Shown here in pieces: positions 56,740 through 64,000 of a stretch of DNA of 64,000 nucleotides. Source of the stretch: Azospirillum brasilense (GTDB lineage Bacteria; Pseudomonadota; Alphaproteobacteria; Azospirillales; Azospirillaceae); contig NZ_VITH01000010.1 in the NCBI RefSeq assembly GCF_007827815.1, positions 62,001-126,000 of the forward strand, read 5' to 3'. The position numbers and the translations under genes are program-made. Every line of letters begins with the position of its first letter. The stretch's first letter is position 1. The notes beneath the pieces were generated by a model, which was given only the letters and a program-made list of their open reading frames with translations, did no database searches and was not told where the DNA came from.

Positions 56740-58388
56740 GGCTGGCCGCCATCGTCCTGCGCGAGCTTCCGGACAATCTGCGCACGCTCGCCCTGATGAA
56801 CGTCCTGTCGGCGATCGCGACCGCGGCGCTGCTCTGGCTGGTCGACGCCGCCGCCAAGGACGCCGCCAAGGACATCGTCAGCCCGCGGCTTCTGGTGATG
56901 TACGCGGTCACGGTGACGCTGTTCGGGGTGACCCACAATTACGCTCTGGTCACCGCGTCCCAGGACGCCGAGCGGCTGATCCACAAGATCCGCCTGCGCC
57001 TGTTCGATCTGGTGCGCCGCGCCGACCTCGTGACCGTGGACCGCATCGGACGGGCGTCCCTGCACGGCGTGCTGACCCAGGACACCCAGACGCTGGCCCA
57101 GACCCTGCCCCTTCTGGCGATCGGCGGGCAGCAGGCGGTGATGCTGGTCTTCCTGGCGGTCTATCTGGCCTGGCTGTCGCCGCTGGCCTGTGTGATGGCC
57201 TTCGCCTTCGCCGGGATCGCCGTGGCCGTGAAGGTGGCGCGGGTGCAGCGCCTGCGCCGCAACATGATGGAGGCGGCGGCGGCGGAATCGCGCGTCTTCG
57301 ACGGGCTGACCGACCTGCTGCGCGGCTTCAAGGAGGTGCGGATGAACCGCCGCCGCGGCGACGGGCTGATCCGCGACCTCGCCGACGCCTCGTCCCGGGC
57401 GCGGGCGGTGAACGTCGACATGAAGGAGCGGTGGGGCCGCAACTTCGCGCTGGTCGAGGGGATGTTCTACACGCTGATCGGCATGATGGTCTTCGTCGTG
57501 CCGCTGTTCACCACCGGCTATCACACGGTGGTGGTGGCGGCGACCACGGCGGCGCTGTTCATCGTCGGGCCGGTCAGCACCGTGTCCTTCGTCACCCCGC
57601 TGGTCGCCCAGACCGAAATGGCCCTGTCCAACATCGAGGCTATGGAGGAACGGCTGCGCGCCGCCGCCGGCAGCGCCCCGGACAAGGGGACGGAGCGGCT
57701 GCCCGGCCCGCCCACGCGCATCGCGCTGACCGACGCCACCTTCGCCTATCACGACGACGCAGGCGCGCCCGTCTTTGCCGTGGGGCCGCTGTCGGCGGAG
57801 TTCCGGGCGGGCGAGATCACCTTCGTCACCGGCGGCAACGGCTCCGGCAAATCCACGATGCTGCGCCTGCTGACCGGGCTGATGCCGCTGGACGGCGGCC
57901 AACTCCTCGCCGACGGGGAACCGGTGCCGGCGGAACGGATGCAGAGTTACCGCGACATGATCTCCGCCATCTTCTCCGACTACCACCTGTCGCGCCGCCT
58001 CTACGGCGTCGCCGACCCTGACCCGGCGCGCGTCCGCGCCCTGCTGGAGCGGCTGGAGATGCAGGACAAGGTGACGGTCGCGGACGGCGGCTTCAGCACC
58101 GTCGCCCTGTCCACCGGCCAGCGCAAACGCCTCGCCCTGGTGGTCGCGCAGTTGGAGGACAAGCCGGTCATCGTGCTGGACGAATGGGCCGCCGACCAGG
58201 ACCCGCATTTCCGCCGCGTCTTCTACGAAGAACTGCTCCCCGAGTTGAAGGCCCTGGGCAAGATCGTCATCTGCGTGACCCACGACGAGCGCTGGTTCGG
58301 CCTCGCCGACCGCGTCTATCACATGAACGAGGGCCGCATCGAGGAAGGCCACGGCCACCCTCACCTGTTCGCGCTGGAGCCGGCGTGA
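56736..58388 (+). CDS. PvdE/SyrD-like cyclic-peptide-export ABC protein (second of pair)
   Basis: 550 residues, same layout as its neighbour. Walker A is VTGGNGSGKSTM, the signature is ALSTGQRKRLAL, Walker B is VIVLDEWAADQDPHFR and the switch His is in VTHDERWFG. All ATPase motifs are intact in both copies. Because PvdE-type exporters are usually encoded singly and work as homodimers, the two coupled but clearly diverged genes suggest a heterodimer here (inference). The stop overlaps the thioesterase start (TGATG). Confidence 0.92.
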   Translation: MRLAAIVLRELPDNLRTLALMNVLSAIATAALLWLVDAAAKDAAKDIVSPRLLVMYAVTVTLFGVTHNYALVTASQDAERLIHKIRLRLFDLVRRADLVTVDRIGRASLHGVLTQDTQTLAQTLPLLAIGGQQAVMLVFLAVYLAWLSPLACVMAFAFAGIAVAVKVARVQRLRRNMMEAAAAESRVFDGLTDLLRGFKEVRMNRRRGDGLIRDLADASSRARAVNVDMKERWGRNFALVEGMFYTLIGMMVFVVPLFTTGYHTVVVAATTAALFIVGPVSTVSFVTPLVAQTEMALSNIEAMEERLRAAAGSAPDKGTERLPGPPTRIALTDATFAYHDDAGAPVFAVGPLSAEFRAGEITFVTGGNGSGKSTMLRLLTGLMPLDGGQLLADGEPVPAERMQSYRDMISAIFSDYHLSRRLYGVADPDPARVRALLERLEMQDKVTVADGGFSTVALSTGQRKRLALVVAQLEDKPVIVLDEWAADQDPHFRRVFYEELLPELKALGKIVICVTHDERWFGLADRVYHMNEGRIEEGHGHPHLFALEPA

Positions 58389-59152
58389 TGGCCCCGCCCC
58401 TGTCCTCGCCACTGTCCTCCACCCTGCCCTCCTGGCTGCAAGGCTTCCGGACGGCTTCGGCGCCGCGCCGCACCCTGGCCTGCTTCCCCTACGCCGGGGC
58501 CGGGGCCGCCGTCTTCCGGGACTGGGCGTCGCACGTCGGGCCGGACACCGAGTTGCTGGCCGTGCGCCTTCCGGGACGGGAGAGCCGCATCGGCGAGCCG
58601 CCGCTGCACCGGGTGGAGGAGGCCGTACCCGCCCTCCTGGCGGCGCTGGAGCCGCTGGGCGAACGGCCGCTGATCCTGTTCGGCCACTCGCTGGGCGCGG
58701 CGCTGGCCTACGCCACCGCCCGTGCGCTGGCGGCGCATGGTCGCCCGCCCGCCCTGCTGGCGGTGTCGGGGCGCCGGGCGCCCCACCTTCCGTCGCGGCG
58801 GCCACCCGTCGATGGCCTGGACGATGCGGACTTCCGCGCCCGCCTCGCCGCGCTGGGCGGCACCCCGCCCGAGGTGCTGGCCTGCGACGACCTGATGGAG
58901 CTGATGCTGCCCATGCTGCGCGCCGACTTCGCCATGTCCGATGGGTTCCTCGAACCTGATCCGCCGCCGCTTCCGGTGCCGATCCTGGCCTTCGCCGGGG
59001 CGGAGGACACCGAGGCCATGGTGGCGGAGGTCGCCGGGTGGGAACGGCTGGCCGGGGCGGGATTCAGCCTGTGCACGCTTCCCGGCGGCCATTTCTTCCT
59101 GCACGAGCAGCACGCGGTGATTGCCGAACATCTGACGGAAGAAAATTTATGA
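58388..59152 (+). CDS. Type II thioesterase of the NRPS cluster
   Basis: 254 residues, alpha/beta hydrolase. The catalytic Ser is in LFGHSLGAALAY, the Asp in AGAEDTEAM and the His in LPGGHFFLHEQ. N-terminal ACFPYAGAGAAVFRDW is the standard type II thioesterase entry motif. Such enzymes remove mis-loaded acyl groups from carrier domains and so keep the synthetase active; they do not release the product, which fits the reductase ending. The first 20 residues are Pro/Ser/Leu-rich (PPLSSPLSSTLPSW). Start and stop overlap the neighbouring ORFs. Confidence 0.9.
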   Translation: MAPPLSSPLSSTLPSWLQGFRTASAPRRTLACFPYAGAGAAVFRDWASHVGPDTELLAVRLPGRESRIGEPPLHRVEEAVPALLAALEPLGERPLILFGHSLGAALAYATARALAAHGRPPALLAVSGRRAPHLPSRRPPVDGLDDADFRARLAALGGTPPEVLACDDLMELMLPMLRADFAMSDGFLEPDPPPLPVPILAFAGAEDTEAMVAEVAGWERLAGAGFSLCTLPGGHFFLHEQHAVIAEHLTEENL

Positions 59153-59220
59153 AACGACAATTGAGCGTTGATATTCTTTTTGATGGCAAATCCTTTGACG
59201 AAGACAACCGCATTCGTTAG
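59149..59220 (+). CDS. Possible 23-residue peptide at the end of the NRPS operon
   Basis: A 23-codon ORF starts with ATG overlapping the thioesterase stop (ATGA), as at the other junctions in this operon, and stops just before the operon terminator. It begins MKRQLSVDILF and ends SFDEDNRIR. It is markedly AT-rich compared with the surrounding genes. It may be a real coupled microprotein or a chance ORF; no family was recognised and no function is proposed. Confidence 0.35.
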   Translation: MKRQLSVDILFDGKSFDEDNRIR

Positions 59221-59233
59221 CCCATATGACGGT

Positions 59234-59260
59234 GCCGCCGACAACCACCGGCGGCGTTTT
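59234..59260 (+). terminator. Terminator of the NRPS operon
   Basis: gccgccg (59234-59240) pairs with cggcggc (59249-59255) around an eight-base loop and is followed by gtttt, giving a Rho-independent terminator just after the last ORF of the peptide operon. Confidence 0.7.
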
Positions 59261-59366
59261 CGGAGCGGGCCGTCCCTTCGGGGCCGACAGTCGCCGCGGG
59301 CCATCCGGTGCGCGGCGTTCATTGCTGATTTTCTCTCGACAACGTCCCTTTTTGGAGCACCACAGC

Positions 59367-60014
59367 ATGGTCAGTGAGAAGGATACACCGGGCGGCAAGG
59401 CGAAGCCGGACACGGCGGTCGCCCCGGTCTCCACCCCGGCTCCGGAGGCCGTGACGGCCGCCCCCGAAACCGCCCCCCACAGCGCCAACACGTCCGAAAC
59501 CGCCCCGGCCGCTCCGGCCGCTCCGGCCTCCACCGAGGCGCAGGCGGCGGAGATCATCCGCAAGCATGTGCTGCTGTCCGCCGCCGCGGGCGTCATCCCG
59601 CTGAACTTCGTCGACACGGCGGCGCTCGCCGTCGTCCAGCTCCGCCTGCTCAAGGAGCTGTCGGAACTGCACGGCGTCGATTTCCGCGGCGACATCGGCC
59701 GCTCCGCGGTCGGCGCGCTGTTCGCCACGGTCGCTCCGACCGCCCTGGCCGGCGGCCTGCTCGGCTCGATGGCGTTCAACATGGCCCTGCGCTCGGTGCC
59801 GGTGATCGGCACGGTGACGCGGCTGGCCACCCAGCCGGCCTTCAACAGCGCCTTCACCTACGCGCTGGGCAAGGTCTTCCAGCAGCACTTCGCCTCGGGC
59901 GGCACCTTCCTGACCTTCCAGCCGGAAAAGGTGAAGACCTATTTCCGCGAGAAGTTCGAGGAGGCCCGCCGCCGCAAGGGCGCGGCGCCGGAGGCGGCCC
60001 AGGCCGTGGCCTGA
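59367..60014 (+). CDS. DUF697 (YcjF-like) protein
   Basis: 215 residues. The first 65 are a Pro/Ala/Thr-rich, probably disordered tail (APAAPAAPASTEAQ). The rest matches DUF697: AAAGVIPLNFVDTAALAVVQLRLLKELSELHGVDFRGDIGR, shown here in pieces as AAAGVIPLNFVDTAALAVVQ and LRLLKELSELHGVDF. Two hydrophobic segments (VGALFATVAPTALAGGLLGS and a weaker one) suggest membrane association. Function of the family is not settled. The ATG at 59367 has GGAG upstream. It lies after the NRPS terminator, so it is a separate unit. Confidence 0.78.
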   Translation: MVSEKDTPGGKAKPDTAVAPVSTPAPEAVTAAPETAPHSANTSETAPAAPAAPASTEAQAAEIIRKHVLLSAAAGVIPLNFVDTAALAVVQLRLLKELSELHGVDFRGDIGRSAVGALFATVAPTALAGGLLGSMAFNMALRSVPVIGTVTRLATQPAFNSAFTYALGKVFQQHFASGGTFLTFQPEKVKTYFREKFEEARRRKGAAPEAAQAVA

Positions 60015-60135
60015 CCGCGGCACCCGGGCCCCACCGAAGACCGGGAGGACGGGCGGGGACGTCTCCGCGCTGCCCCGCCCCCCTCCGGGCGCCTTCACCC
60101 TTCCGCCCTGCTCCTCCTTCCAAGGCCGGACGCGC

Positions 60136-60333
60136 ATGCCTCTTGTCCTCGTCATGCTCTATCTCGTCGCCTGTCTGGTGTGCGCCGTCATGGGCCGCAA
60201 CACGACGATCGGCTTCATCGGCCATTTCCTGCTGGCCTTCTTCCTGACCCCGCCGGTGAACTTCGTGATCCAGGCGGTGGGGCGTCCCAGCACGCGGGAA
60301 CGTGAGAAGATACTGACGACGAGACCGCGATGA
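60136..60333 (+). CDS. Small membrane protein upstream of SPFH gene
   Basis: 65 residues with two hydrophobic segments (VLVMLYLVACLVCAVMG and FIGHFLLAFFLTPPVNFVI) and a basic tail (RPSTREREKILTTRPR). Not assigned to a family. Its stop overlaps the start of the SPFH gene (ATGA), so the two are coupled and probably work together in the membrane. Confidence 0.65.
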   Translation: MPLVLVMLYLVACLVCAVMGRNTTIGFIGHFLLAFFLTPPVNFVIQAVGRPSTREREKILTTRPR

Positions 60334-61460
60334 CCACTCTGGATCCGTCCGCCGGGGACGGCCTCGCCCGCGCGCCGTTGCCGCAGCGCGCCGGCCTCTG
60401 GCTGAAACGGCGCAGCGTGTCGATCTACGCGCTGACGCTGACCCTGATCCTCGGTTTTCTCGCCATCGCCCCCGCCGTCTTCGTCGAGGTTCCCTCCGGC
60501 CATGTCGGCGTGCTGTGGCTGCGCTTCTTCGGCGGCACGGTCACCGACCGGGTCTACAGCGAGGGCACCCACCTGATCTTCCCGTGGGACCGGGTGACGA
60601 TGTACGACGTGCGCCTGCGCACCGACACCCGCACCTACGAGGCGGTGGCGGCCAACGGCATGTCGATGACGGTGACCGTGGCCCTGCGCTACCGCGTCAA
60701 CCCGCCCGCCGCCGGTCTGCTCCACAAGCTGGCCGGTGACGATTACGCGGAAAAGCTGGTGCATCCGGAGATCGCCAGCCTCGTCTACGAATTCGTGTCG
60801 AAGCACAATCCGGAGAATTTCTATTCGATCAACCGGGCGGACATCCAAGGCTTCCTGTTGACCGAGGCACGCCGCCAATTCCCGGCGCCGCCGACCGATC
60901 TGCAAGCGCTGAAGCTGCCTCCGGGCGCGATCGCCGACGATTACAGCTCCGTAATGATCCGGGTGGAGGACGTGCTGGTGGCCGGGGTCAGTTTCCCGCC
61001 GCTGGTCCGCCAAGCCATCGACCGCAAGATCGAGCAGCAACAGATCATGGAGGAATACGACTTCCGCATCGCCCGCGAGGCCAAGGAGCGCGACCGCAAG
61101 CGGATCGAGGCGGAAGGCGTGCGCGACTTCCAGGACATCGTCGCCCGCAACATCACGCCGGAGTATCTGCGCCTGCGCGGCATCGAGGCGACGCGGGCCT
61201 TCGCCACCTCCTCGAACGCCAAGACCATCATCATCGGCGGGCGCGACGGCCTGCCGGTCATCTTGAACACCGGCGACGACGCCAAGTCGGGAGCGGGAGC
61301 GTCGGGAACGGGAGCGTCGGGAACGGCGGCCGGGACCGCAGCCCCTCACGAAACCGCCGCGAAGGAGCCGGATGGCCTCGCCGGCCGCCTGTCCACCCTG
61401 GACGAGCCGCCGCCGGAGAACAGCGCGCCGGAGACCCCGCCGGACGCCGCCGGGCGCTGA
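60330..61460 (+). CDS. SPFH/band 7 (prohibitin-like) membrane protein
   Basis: 376 residues. One membrane helix (ISIYALTLTLILGF-type segment near residue 35) is followed by the band 7 domain: VEVPSGHVGVLWLRFFGG, GTHLIFPWDRVTMYDVR, MTVTVALRYRVN. A coiled coil follows (DRKIEQQQIMEEYDFRIARE, then AKERDRKRIEAEG). Band 7 proteins form rings in the membrane that organise lipids or bind proteases. The C-terminal 70 residues are low-complexity (GASGT repeat, Pro/Glu-rich). It converges on the chemoreceptor gene with 34 bp between stops. Confidence 0.82.
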   Translation: MTTLDPSAGDGLARAPLPQRAGLWLKRRSVSIYALTLTLILGFLAIAPAVFVEVPSGHVGVLWLRFFGGTVTDRVYSEGTHLIFPWDRVTMYDVRLRTDTRTYEAVAANGMSMTVTVALRYRVNPPAAGLLHKLAGDDYAEKLVHPEIASLVYEFVSKHNPENFYSINRADIQGFLLTEARRQFPAPPTDLQALKLPPGAIADDYSSVMIRVEDVLVAGVSFPPLVRQAIDRKIEQQQIMEEYDFRIAREAKERDRKRIEAEGVRDFQDIVARNITPEYLRLRGIEATRAFATSSNAKTIIIGGRDGLPVILNTGDDAKSGAGASGTGASGTAAGTAAPHETAAKEPDGLAGRLSTLDEPPPENSAPETPPDAAGR

Positions 61461-61494
61461 GGCCCGGCGGGACCGCCGTCGCCAGGGAGGCCGG

Positions 61495-63489
61495 CTACTC
61501 GGCGGCCTCGGCGAGGGTCCGGGCGAAATCGCGCTCCAGCTCGTCGAGCAGGCGGACCACCTCCGCCGACGCCCGCTTCATCTCGCCGGCGTGGCGCTCG
61601 GCCTCCAAGCGGTTGCCGGCCTGGAGGGCGAGCAGCGTCTCACGGCCCGATTCATGGACGGTGCGGTGCGGCGTCGCCATGCCCTTGTAGGTCGACAGGC
61701 GCATCGTCCGGGGATCGTTCACGCTGTCGTACCAGCGACCGAGGCGGCAGGAGTGGTGGGTCGACAGATCGGCCGGCAGAAGCGTGCGCTGGCCGCCCAC
61801 CGCCTCCATGATTTTGTCCACGAAGGCGAGATGGTCCTGCTTGGCGAGACGAACCAGTTCGCCCACCCCATCGCGGCTCATGCGGTCCACCTCCTCGCGG
61901 CCGATCTTGCGCTCGTCGAAGCGGATGTGCAGCCGGTTGGCGTGCCGCGCCACCACCGAACCGCGCAGCGACAGCTTGTAGCCGGGAAGCGACACGGTGA
62001 CCTGCCCGCCGCTGGGCGCCGCGCCCTTCGTCTCGGCGTAGCAGCCGCATTCCGAGATGTCGCGGACCAGGGCCGGCGTCTGGTCCACGCTGCCGTCGAG
62101 CAGCACCGGACGGCGGCGCGTGTGGCGCCGGTTCGCCAGATCGGAGGAGGTGCGGATGGCCCGCGCCAGCAGGGACGGCAGGGTGTCCAGCGCCTCCTGC
62201 ATGCGGTTGGCGCTTTCACCGACCGTGTAGGCCACGGTGGTGGCGCGCTCGGTCTCGCCGCCGACCTCGGTCATCCGGCTGGCGATGCCGCGGAAGATGC
62301 CGGCGACCTCGCCGATGTTGCGGGCGATCTCGCGCGAGGCGGAGGACTGCTCCTCCACCGCCGCGGCGATCGAGGAATTGATCTCCTGCATGGTGGTGAT
62401 GGTGGTGGCCACCCCGTCCATGCCGGTGATCGCCTGCTCGGCCACCGCCTGGATGGCGCCGACCTTGGCGGCGATCTCGTCCGCCGCCTTGGCCGACTGC
62501 CCGGCGAGGTTTTTCACCTCGGTCGCCACCACGGCGAAGCCCTTGCCGGCTTCCCCGGCCCGCGCCGCCTCGATGGTCGCGTTCAGCGCCAGCAGGTTGG
62601 TCTGTCCGGCGATGGCGCGGATGATGTTCAGGATGCCGCCGATCTCCTGCGCCGCGGTGCTGAGCTGCGCCATGATCTGGCGGGCCTCGCCGCTCTTCTC
62701 CACCGCCTCGCCGGCGATCCGGGACGCGCCGCTGACCTGCACCGAGATTTCGCCGACCGCGGCCTGGAGTTGCTCCGCCCCCGCGGCGACCGTCTGGGCG
62801 GCGTCCAGGGCCTCCGCCGTGTCGGCCGACGTGCCGGTGATGCTGTCCTTCACGGACGCGCAGACGCTGTCCAGGTCACCGACCGTGCGGCGCAGGTCGG
62901 CGGTGTAGCTGGCGACGCTGTCCACCACGTCGTTGGCCTCGTGGTCGATGGAATCGACCATCGCGTCCACCGCCTGGAGCCGCTCGTCGATCAGCCGGTC
63001 CCAGTAGACGGACAGGGCGGCGTCCAGGTCCATCAGCACCGCCGAGACCACGGCGCGCTGCATGGTCACGATGGAGCCGAGACGGCCGCCGGTCAGCAGC
63101 GTTCCGCCCATGCTCTGCGCCAGGGCGGCCATGATCTCGCCCAGGATGAAGGCGTAGCCGCCGACGTACCAGCTCGGGCTCAGCCCGATGCGGTGATGGG
63201 CGATGCCGACGGCGCGCACCGATTCCTTGTAGCTGTCGTCGAAGCGGCCCTCGAACAGGCGGGTCCAGTGCGCGATCTGGGCGCGTTTGGCCCCCTCGAC
63301 CTGCGCCGGGTTGGCGAACAGGCGGGCCAGTTCGGGCTGCGACAACGTGCGGGCGTAGAAGCGGTCCAGAATCCCCGGCAGAGCACGGGCGATGATCGGC
63401 GACGCCTGCTGCAGACTGCTGACCGCCTCCTGTCCCAGATCGAAATAGGCGGTCTTGGCGACATCCAGGGCGTGAAGGGAATCCGGCAT
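61495..63489 (-). CDS. Soluble globin-coupled chemoreceptor with PilZ and CZB domains
   Basis: 664 residues, with no membrane segment. Domains in order: a protoglobin-type haem sensor (residues ~10-170; proximal His98 in VGIAHHRIGLSPSWYVGGY); a chemoreceptor signalling domain (~200-440; tip IAGQTNLLALNATIEAARAG); a PilZ domain (~452-540; RRHTRRR and D477-I-S-E-C-G matching the RxxxR and DxSxxG c-di-GMP motifs); and a C-terminal CZB zinc-binding domain (~545-655; QDHLAFVDKI, STHHSCRLGRWYDS, PHRTVHESGR). It should sense O2 (or NO/CO), c-di-GMP and zinc or hypochlorite and signal to a CheA. The start ATG at 63489 begins the globin; the in-frame upstream sequence is unlike any coding region. The ribosome site is weak. 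Confidence 0.9.
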   Translation of the reverse strand: MPDSLHALDVAKTAYFDLGQEAVSSLQQASPIIARALPGILDRFYARTLSQPELARLFANPAQVEGAKRAQIAHWTRLFEGRFDDSYKESVRAVGIAHHRIGLSPSWYVGGYAFILGEIMAALAQSMGGTLLTGGRLGSIVTMQRAVVSAVLMDLDAALSVYWDRLIDERLQAVDAMVDSIDHEANDVVDSVASYTADLRRTVGDLDSVCASVKDSITGTSADTAEALDAAQTVAAGAEQLQAAVGEISVQVSGASRIAGEAVEKSGEARQIMAQLSTAAQEIGGILNIIRAIAGQTNLLALNATIEAARAGEAGKGFAVVATEVKNLAGQSAKAADEIAAKVGAIQAVAEQAITGMDGVATTITTMQEINSSIAAAVEEQSSASREIARNIGEVAGIFRGIASRMTEVGGETERATTVAYTVGESANRMQEALDTLPSLLARAIRTSSDLANRRHTRRRPVLLDGSVDQTPALVRDISECGCYAETKGAAPSGGQVTVSLPGYKLSLRGSVVARHANRLHIRFDERKIGREEVDRMSRDGVGELVRLAKQDHLAFVDKIMEAVGGQRTLLPADLSTHHSCRLGRWYDSVNDPRTMRLSTYKGMATPHRTVHESGRETLLALQAGNRLEAERHAGEMKRASAEVVRLLDELERDFARTLAEAAE

Positions 63490-63836
63490 GGTGAATGTTT
63501 GTATTCTGTAATGAAGGAACACCAACCGATAACATTTCCGCCACACCGAAGGTATCGTTAAAAGGATTACGCATGCGGCATGCTGTCCCACTTCATGATT
63601 AACAGATGGTTTATTTAGTACACTGCCGAAATGGATCGCAGTGAATAAGCCTGACGTTACAACAGCTTTCCTCCAAATGGGCACTCGGCGCCGCAACAAC
63701 ACCTTCACATTGCATCGCCGTGGCACGTCCAGCGGTTGACAAAACCATTTGTTACAAATGCGCGACAAAGGTTACCAATGCCGCCGCCCCGCTGCCGCCG
63801 GGGCGATCCGACGGTATTTCAAGGAGTTTTCGGCCG
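63490..63836. other. 347-bp divergent intergenic region between two sensor genes
   Basis: AT-richer than the genes on either side. It contains a perfect 15-bp palindrome catttgttacaaatg at 63746-63760 (arms of seven around one T), and TTGACA at 63736-63741 without a clear -10 partner. It probably holds promoters for both sensor genes. No other ORF or RNA was recognised. Confidence 0.45.
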
Positions 63837-64000
63837 ATGAACCCCCTCCGGACGCTCAGCCTCGCCACCAAGCTGACCATTCTGTGCACGCTCGGCCTGA
63901 TCGCCCTGTCGGGCGCGCTGACCTACGCGACGATCGTCAAGGTCACCGCCAGCATCGGGAAGGACGCGGCGGAGCGGAGGGAGCAGGCAATCACCAACTT
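63837..64000 (+). CDS. Start of a membrane-anchored sensor (probable chemoreceptor), cut by window end
   Basis: 54 codons are visible. The protein begins MNPLRTLSLATKLTILCTLG with a positive N-terminus, a hydrophobic helix (LTILCTLGLIALSGALTYAT) and then a charged segment (GKDAAERREQAI). This is the usual start of a chemoreceptor or sensor kinase with a periplasmic sensing domain. AAGGAG lies ten bases before the ATG. The rest lies outside the window, so the family is inferred only. Confidence 0.6.
   Translation, partial: MNPLRTLSLATKLTILCTLGLIALSGALTYATIVKVTASIGKDAAERREQAITN

Noticed and set aside
41481..59152. The NRPS operon as a siderophore cluster
   Set aside because: PvdE-like exporters suggest it, but there is no TonB receptor, ferric reductase, hydroxamate or catechol enzyme, or Fur-like site visible in the window.
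63736..63765. TTGACA at 63736 as a complete sigma-70 promoter
   Set aside because: No acceptable -10 hexamer lies 16-18 bp downstream; only the palindrome at 63746-63760 was kept.

Overview
This is a GC-rich, densely packed bacterial window. Operons are joined by ATGA/TGATG stop-start overlaps. Gene content (a GlpSTPQUV-type glycerol ABC importer with GlpK and GlpD, an elaborate chemotaxis cluster, DUF2934 and DUF3008 stress-type small proteins, an EcfG-type promoter, a PilZ-bearing chemoreceptor) points to an alphaproteobacterium, most likely Rhodospirillales of the Azospirillum type. That assignment is inference from content and base composition. No rRNA, tRNA, CRISPR array, integrase or insertion sequence was seen.

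Layout. 1-5568 (minus): an SbmA/BacA-like ABC protein, cut by the window edge and with a decayed ATPase domain, preceded by a large glycosyltransferase and an unrecognised protein. 5795-6463: a lower-GC orphan. 6661-9489: a divergent pair of glycosidases, GH1 (minus) and GH4 (plus). 9512-12137: a DUF2934 protein behind an EcfG-like promoter, a small hypothetical, and an ArgE-like deacetylase.

12378-25674 is a chemotaxis/signalling island made of two convergent operons. The plus-strand operon is CheC, a multi-PAS HisKA_2 kinase and a response regulator. The minus-strand operon has ten genes: receiver, CheC, soluble double-tip chemoreceptor, triple-CheW protein, CheB, HEAT protein, CheR, CheY, CheA, STAS protein. 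They meet at a cluster of palindromes (15246-15358). 25852-29964 holds MarC, an aldose-1-epimerase-like protein, citrate synthase, a flavodoxin-like reductase and a small ATPase.

29954-40055 (minus) is a complete glycerol uptake and catabolism locus: glpD, glpS, glpT, glpP, glpQ, glpU, glpV, glpK and a short-chain dehydrogenase. Glycerol enters through the ABC importer, is phosphorylated by GlpK and oxidised by GlpD. DedA and DUF3008 genes follow.

41481-59220 (plus) is the most novel part: a nonribosomal peptide operon. One 4204-residue synthetase has the order A-T-C-A-T-C-A-T-C-A-T-R, so four units are released reductively as an aldehyde or alcohol. It is followed by a TauD/clavaminate-synthase-like Fe(II)/2-oxoglutarate oxygenase, two PvdE-like export ABC proteins, a type II thioesterase and a possible 23-codon ORF, then a hairpin terminator. 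The first adenylation domain lacks the usual amino-group-binding Asp, so the starter is probably not an ordinary alpha-amino acid. Every gene junction in the operon is a 1-4 nt overlap. The promoter region has a good sigma-70-like promoter overlapped by a 20-bp direct repeat at 32-bp spacing.

59367-64000: a DUF697 protein, a small membrane protein coupled to an SPFH/band 7 protein, a soluble globin-MCP-PilZ-CZB chemoreceptor, and the start of a membrane-anchored sensor that runs off the window.
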